From positions 22,567 through 86,566 of the forward strand of contig JACRBJ010000004.1 of NCBI GenBank assembly GCA_016234555.1: a stretch of DNA of 64,000 bases. Reading direction: 5' to 3'. Both the position numbers and the translations under genes were made by a program. The notes beneath the pieces are model-generated. The model worked only from the letters and a program-made list of their open reading frames with translations. It was not told where the DNA came from and ran no database searches. This document shows positions 58,921-64,000 of this stretch, in pieces; positions within the stretch are counted from its first letter, which is position 1; every line of letters begins with the position of its first letter. The DNA comes from Chloroflexota bacterium. Its GTDB lineage: Bacteria > Chloroflexota > Anaerolineae > Anaerolineales > Villigracilaceae.

Positions 58921-60288
58921 TTAGATATTGGATGGATTCACCAGATCATGAATCCATCGCTTCGACCTGTATCGCCATCCGCTGACGAAGGCTTTCGCCA
59001 ATTCCTCGAGCATGACCATTAAATAGACCAGATACACGGGAAGATGCAGCACGAACGCGCCGACGTATGCGGCAGGGACGCCAATCAACCAGATGGAACA
59101 GATTTCCATCAAGAGGGCAAAGCGGGTGTCGCCGCCTGCGCGCAATGCGCCGATGAAAATCGAAAAGTTGAACATACGAATCCACAAGGTTCCAGCCATG
59201 ACCGTCAACAGCCAACGGACGTTGTTGGCTCCGCCTGGGGAAAGTTCATACAAACCGACAACTGCACCGCGCAAGAGGAAAATTACCGCCCCGGCACTGA
59301 GCGCAAAAAACACACCAAGAATAACGACGCGCCGAACGATCTCGTAGGCTTCGTCCTTCTGCCCTGCGCCAATGCGATTCCCCACCAGCACCGAGCAGGC
59401 GTTCCCAAGTCCGATGAAAACGACAAAGCCGAGCTCCTCAATCGTCGCATTGACATTGATCGCGGCAATCGCATCCGTGCCGATGTGGGCATAGATCGCG
59501 TTGTAGGTGGTAATTCCCAGCGACCAGAATAATTCATTGGCAACGGCGGGCAAAGCGGTTTTAAGTACACGCCAAAAGAAAGACATGTCGAAGGAGAAAA
59601 ATGTCAACGGGTTGGCGGCGAGCGGAGTCTTCTGAGCGTAGATCAGGACGAGAAGCAGGACCAGCTCCAGGGTCCAGCCAGCGGCAGTGCCGATTGCCGC
59701 GCCGCGGACTCCGAGAGCGGGAAGTCCCGCAATGCCGAAGATCAATCCATATCCCAAAACCGTTTTGAAAACCAGCGCTGCAACTGTCGCAATGACCGTC
59801 ATCCGAATGAGTTGAATACTGCGCAGAACAGCGATGTAGGCGGTAGCAATGGCAATCGGAATATAGATAAAACCGACAATGCGGAGATAGCTGCTGCCAA
59901 GTCCGATGACTTCGGAGTCATTGGCATAAAAGCCAAGCGCGGTCTCAGGAATCAGTAAAGCGATAAGCGTAAAAATTGAAGCAACGAATATGGAAACGAT
60001 GAGACTCATCCCCAACACTTTGCGGATGGGCTCGATTTCCCGCTTGCCCCAATATTGGGCGGTGAAAATCGCCATACCACTGGTTGTACCAAAGAGAATG
60101 AGAATCAGCACAAAGAAAATCTGGTTTGCCAATCCCATCGCAGCAATGGCTGTCTCACCCAACTGACCAACCATGATAACGTCGATCATGTTAAGCGAGG
60201 CGCTGAGCAATTGCTGGAAGGAAATCGGAATTGCAATGACCAGCAATTCGCGCAGAAAGGAACGGTCACGAAGGAAGGAAAGGTTCAT
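58921..60288 (-). CDS. MATE family efflux transporter
   Basis: LLVIAIPISFQQLLSASLNMIDVIMVGQLGETAIAAMGLANQIFF; 12-TM pattern. Confidence 0.92.
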   Translation of the reverse strand: MNLSFLRDRSFLRELLVIAIPISFQQLLSASLNMIDVIMVGQLGETAIAAMGLANQIFFVLILILFGTTSGMAIFTAQYWGKREIEPIRKVLGMSLIVSIFVASIFTLIALLIPETALGFYANDSEVIGLGSSYLRIVGFIYIPIAIATAYIAVLRSIQLIRMTVIATVAALVFKTVLGYGLIFGIAGLPALGVRGAAIGTAAGWTLELVLLLVLIYAQKTPLAANPLTFFSFDMSFFWRVLKTALPAVANELFWSLGITTYNAIYAHIGTDAIAAINVNATIEELGFVVFIGLGNACSVLVGNRIGAGQKDEAYEIVRRVVILGVFFALSAGAVIFLLRGAVVGLYELSPGGANNVRWLLTVMAGTLWIRMFNFSIFIGALRAGGDTRFALLMEICSIWLIGVPAAYVGAFVLHLPVYLVYLMVMLEELAKAFVSGWRYRSKRWIHDLVNPSNI

Positions 60289-60303
60289 GGGGAAGGATGA
60301 AAA

Positions 60304-60339
60304 AGTCGTTGAACGTTCAATATCAAACGTTCAACGACT
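60304..60339. repeat. 14-bp inverted repeat in the gap 5' of the MATE gene and 3' of the GT2 gene
   Basis: agtcgttgaacgtt...aacgttcaacgact. Confidence 0.6.
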
Positions 60340-60362
60340 GACGGCTGATAATTGACGATTGA

Positions 60363-61295
60363 CTACTGCTCTTCGGGCGCGTCGCGGACGATGTACAACG
60401 GTCTGCCTTTGGCTTCGTCGTACAAACGCCCAACGTATTCACCGAGAATACCCAGTGAAATCAATTGCACGCCGCCGAGGAACAAAACAGAGATAAGCGT
60501 GGTGGTTTGACCTTCAAAGAAGTGGGAACCCACCAGGCGCAAGGCGGCGACGAAGGGGATTGCCAAAATGGCGACACCGGCGGAAGCAAACCCGAAATAA
60601 GTCGCCACCTGCAAGGGGAAATATGAAAAGCCTGTGATGGCGTTCACGGCAAGCTTGAGCATCTTGCGGAAGGGATACTTGGTCACACCAGCCACTCGGG
60701 CGGCGCGCTTGTATGTGACACCGATCTGCTTGAACCCCACCCATGCCGACATGCCGCGCGGAAAGCGATGCCGTTCCCGCATCTGTTTTAGCACATCCAC
60801 CACCTTGCGGTCCATCAGGCGAAAGTCCCCCGTATCCACAGGGATTTTGACATCGGTAATGCTGTAGATCAGGCGATAGAACATGGCGGCTGTGAATTTC
60901 TTGAACCAGCTTTCGCCTTCGCGCTCGCCGCGGACGGCATAGACCACCTCGTAGCCTTCCTTCCACTTCTTCGCCAGTTCGAGAATCACTTCGGGCGGAT
61001 CCTGCAAATCGGCGTCGATGATGACAATGGCATCGCCGCGTGCGTAATCCCAGCCGGCAGTGATGGCAACCTGATGCCCAAAGTTGCGGGCAAAGACGAC
61101 GGGGCGGACAGCTTTATCCTTCTGTGCCAGCTCGCGGATTTTGTCGGTCGAGCCGTCCGTCGAGCCGTCGTCCACGAGAACCAATTCCCAGGACTCGCCG
61201 GACGTATCCATAACTTCCTTCACCCGGCGGTAAAGTTCGGGGATGTTGTCGATTTCGTTGTAAATCGGGGCAATGATCGAATAGGTAATCTTCAT
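60363..61295 (-). CDS. Glycosyltransferase family 2 (GtrB/DPM1-like, two C-terminal TMs)
   Basis: [62 protein letters not shown]. Start ATG 61295. Confidence 0.92.
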   Translation of the reverse strand: MKITYSIIAPIYNEIDNIPELYRRVKEVMDTSGESWELVLVDDGSTDGSTDKIRELAQKDKAVRPVVFARNFGHQVAITAGWDYARGDAIVIIDADLQDPPEVILELAKKWKEGYEVVYAVRGEREGESWFKKFTAAMFYRLIYSITDVKIPVDTGDFRLMDRKVVDVLKQMRERHRFPRGMSAWVGFKQIGVTYKRAARVAGVTKYPFRKMLKLAVNAITGFSYFPLQVATYFGFASAGVAILAIPFVAALRLVGSHFFEGQTTTLISVLFLGGVQLISLGILGEYVGRLYDEAKGRPLYIVRDAPEEQ

Positions 61296-61312
61296 GAGTC
61301 TGCTTCCATTTT

Positions 61313-62461
61313 TCAGGGACTGGGGGCGTCTTTTTTTACTTCGATGGTTTCTTCTGTTGTCTTGTCCGGAATGGCTTCCTGCTCGACGACATCCTCCGCG
61401 AAGGGAGACAACCCCAACACGCGCCGGCGCAGATATTCCATGATGACCGCAACCGAGGCCATCACAGGCACGACCAATAACGCGCCCATGATGCCCTCCA
61501 GGATGGTAGCAATCATGATTGCGATGAAAATAAGCGCTTCGTTCATCCGCAGGCTGCGTCCCATGATGATCGGGCGCAGGAAGAAATTCTTGAGGTTGAT
61601 CAATACCAGGTATGTGACCGCCACGATTCCAGCAACCCAAAAATTGGAGAGCGGAATCCAGCTGGAACCTTCGAGCAATGCCACGCCAAAAGCCAGTGCT
61701 ACAGCAAGAAAGGGGCCGACATCTGGAACGAGGGTAAACAACCCGGCAATCACGCCAAGGACCAGGGAGCCGGGGATGCCGATAATCGCCCAGGCAATGG
61801 TAAACACGGTCCCCACCACCAGCATCAACACGATCTGTCCGCGCAGGTACGCCATCCAGACATTTCGCAGGCGTTTGTACAGCTCGCGTATCTCCCAGCG
61901 ATATTCCTGCGGCGCGAACGATGTCAGCCAGTCCCTCATGCGGGGCCATTCGCTCATGAACAGATGCACGCTGACAAGAATTACCAAAAACCACAGGACA
62001 TTGATCGAGGTTGTTTCCAGCAACGCCAGGGCTTCCTCGGGAAGCGGCGTGAGAATCGATTCCTGCAAATGACGGAAGCTCTCACCCACCTGCTCGAAAT
62101 GGAACACCATGCCGCCGAACTGCTTGGGCTGAATCAGCCAATCTCCGATCTGATTCGAAAGGTCCAGCAGATCGCTCGCCACGAGTTTGATCTCGTCGAA
62201 GAAGATTGGAGTCAACGAGGCGGGCACGCCCACCAGCACGATCAGTGCGGAGAAATAGACAATGTTCACAGCCGCCCTGCGGGAGAGTTTGGTGTTCTGA
62301 GTCAACAGGGTCACTACAGGACTGATCAAATATGCGGCAAACGCGGAAATGACCAGCATTTTTACCGCCTCGCGCGCATAAATCAGCATGGCAATTATGG
62401 CAATAAAAATGATGCTTCCCGTTATGTAACGGGAGGGGAGACTCCATTGACTGTCTTTCAT
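61313..62461 (-). CDS. AI-2E family transporter
   Basis: ~8 TMs; [79 protein letters not shown]. Confidence 0.88.
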   Translation of the reverse strand: MKDSQWSLPSRYITGSIIFIAIIAMLIYAREAVKMLVISAFAAYLISPVVTLLTQNTKLSRRAAVNIVYFSALIVLVGVPASLTPIFFDEIKLVASDLLDLSNQIGDWLIQPKQFGGMVFHFEQVGESFRHLQESILTPLPEEALALLETTSINVLWFLVILVSVHLFMSEWPRMRDWLTSFAPQEYRWEIRELYKRLRNVWMAYLRGQIVLMLVVGTVFTIAWAIIGIPGSLVLGVIAGLFTLVPDVGPFLAVALAFGVALLEGSSWIPLSNFWVAGIVAVTYLVLINLKNFFLRPIIMGRSLRMNEALIFIAIMIATILEGIMGALLVVPVMASVAVIMEYLRRRVLGLSPFAEDVVEQEAIPDKTTEETIEVKKDAPSP

Positions 62462-63726
62462 AGAATCTTTTTTACAGCCTCCAAAGTCGGCTCGATAATG
62501 GGGGCGGGCTGGACAGCCTGCATTGCCGCACGGACATCCTTGAGGCCGCTGCCAGTATTCAACACCAGCACCGGGTCCTCGCCTTTGACCAATCCCAGGC
62601 TTGCCGCCTTGACCAGCCCGGCATAAGCGGTTGCCCCAGCAGGTTCAGCGAACACTCCCATTTTACCCAGTTCGGCAATCGCCTGGATAATCTCTCCATC
62701 GGAGACGGTGATGTATGTGCCAGTCGTCTCCCTTGCAGCGCGCACCGCCCGCACCCCGTCACGAGGCAGGTCAACAGAGATACTGTCCGCAATGGTTGTG
62801 GCAGAGACGGGGGTAATGGTCTCAGTGTTGTCGTAAAAGGCATTGGCAATGGCTGCCGAACCTTCCGCCTGCACCCCAATGATGCGCGGCATGGTCGGAA
62901 TCCACCCCAACGCAAGCAAATCCTTGAAGCCTTTGTGAATGCCGGAGATGATGTTTCCATCGCCGACCGAGACAAAAATGGACAGGGGGGAATGATTATC
63001 CAGCGGACTGTCCTTCTTGTGCCAGTCGCGGTGCGTTGCCAGCCACCACTCCCAAATTTCAAAAGCGGCGGTCTTCTTTCCTTCGAGCGTAAATGGGTTG
63101 TATCCGGTGTTGCGGCAATACCAGCCAAATTCATCCGCCGCCTTGACCGTCAGGTCGAAGGCGTCATCGTAGGTACCGTCCACCAGGATGACCTTTGCGC
63201 CGAAGACAAGCAGTTGCGCCACCTTAGCCTGTGGAGCGGATTTGGGCGCGAAGATGACAGCTTTCTGCCCCACCGCAGCGGACATCCCCGCCAGAGCCGC
63301 GCCCGCGTTGCCGGTGGAGGCAGTGACCACCACCTCGGCTTTGACCTCCCGCGCGCGAGTCACCACCACGGCACTGGCACGGTCTTTGAACGAGGCTGTC
63401 GGGTTGCGCGATTCATCCTTCAGCCAGAGGTGTTTGAGACCCAGTTTATCCGCCAGTCTCGGCAGGGAAAAGACAGGCGTCCAGCCGGCGGCGTGCATGG
63501 GCGTGGAATCACCCGCGGGTTCGTTGACCGTCAACAACGGCAGGTATCGCCAAAGCGAAGCCTCAGTGCGTGAGGTGATATCCTCAGGGTGAAACTTTCT
63601 TTTGATGAAGTCATAATCCGGGATGACATCGAGATTACCGCCATCCTTTGGGCAGGTGTAAGTAACCTGTCCGGGCAGGTATTCGTTCCCACAGAGCGAG
63701 CAACGATAGCCAGTGAATTTGTTCAT
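62458..63726 (-). CDS. thrC: Threonine synthase
   Basis: YRCSLCGNEYLPGQ; LWLKDESRNPTASFKDRASAVVVTRARE; TASTGNAGAALAGMSAAVGQKAVIFAP. Confidence 0.92.
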   Translation of the reverse strand: MNKFTGYRCSLCGNEYLPGQVTYTCPKDGGNLDVIPDYDFIKRKFHPEDITSRTEASLWRYLPLLTVNEPAGDSTPMHAAGWTPVFSLPRLADKLGLKHLWLKDESRNPTASFKDRASAVVVTRAREVKAEVVVTASTGNAGAALAGMSAAVGQKAVIFAPKSAPQAKVAQLLVFGAKVILVDGTYDDAFDLTVKAADEFGWYCRNTGYNPFTLEGKKTAAFEIWEWWLATHRDWHKKDSPLDNHSPLSIFVSVGDGNIISGIHKGFKDLLALGWIPTMPRIIGVQAEGSAAIANAFYDNTETITPVSATTIADSISVDLPRDGVRAVRAARETTGTYITVSDGEIIQAIAELGKMGVFAEPAGATAYAGLVKAASLGLVKGEDPVLVLNTGSGLKDVRAAMQAVQPAPIIEPTLEAVKKIL

Positions 63727-63883
63727 GAAGTCCTCTTCTCCACTTGATTTTACCCGATATGCAAGCAGGCACAACAGGGTGATTTTCGGGAGTTCCCACA
63801 GCAAGGGAGGGACAAAAGAGTGTCGCCGCAAAATCCCTCAAAAAGCCAATGAAGCATTACAATAGATCTCTTGCAAAAGTAGG

Positions 63884-64000
63884 CTAGTAAGCAGTTTTGA
63901 GCTCCATGTTACAGATGGCAGCGATCAGGTTAAAACGTAACCCAAAACGTTTGCGACGATTTCGATAACGTTCGCTCAAAATGCGAAAGATTTTCAAGCG
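63884..64000 (-). mobile_element. C-terminal fragment of IS5-family-like transposase, truncated by window edge
   Basis: Minus-strand translation RLKIFRILSERYRNRRKRFGLRFNLIAAICNMELKTAY*; probable terminal sequence gatctcttgcaaaagtagg at about 63865-63883. Confidence 0.7.

Noticed and set aside
61296-61994. N-terminal half of the 543-aa ORF containing the GT2
   Set aside because: Antisense of the AI-2E transporter; the GT2 protein begins at ATG 61295 ([14 protein letters not shown]).

Overview
The 64 kb window reads as a chromosomal segment of an Anaerolineae-type Chloroflexota genome (inference from protein flavour and gene mix). No CRISPR array, rRNA or tRNA was recognised. Most of it is dense housekeeping and surface/regulatory genes: rlmN, an ECF sigma/anti-sigma pair, a GT-C/NHL fusion, sucCD, acpP, fni, a 3D-domain protein, two LCP proteins, rsmA, malQ/glgA, upp, MATE, GT2, AI-2E and thrC. 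Three regions stand out. (1) At the left edge is a large NACHT NTPase with a long C-terminal HEAT array built from near-identical 99-bp units. It is NLR/STAND-like, its 5' end lies off-window, and it is a candidate conflict/defence receptor. (2) From 33.8 to 47.7 kb is a nitrogen-assimilation island: permease, small membrane protein, Amt, APC permease, PP2C, Ser/Thr kinase, GlnA-1, a GlnE-like protein with inserted ACT-like domains, and GlnA-2. Three intergenic sites in it share a 16-bp inverted repeat, CCATT-N5-AATGG, each 19-20 bp upstream of a TA(A/C)AAT -10-like hexamer. One of these promoter-like units precedes a non-coding stretch ending in a strong hairpin, which is a candidate small RNA. 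(3) Several intergenic palindromic repeat families recur, and a hairpin at 33.66 kb carries the same sequence as the end of a partial IS5-like element at the right edge. All calls are by eye from translation and sequence; no database search was run.
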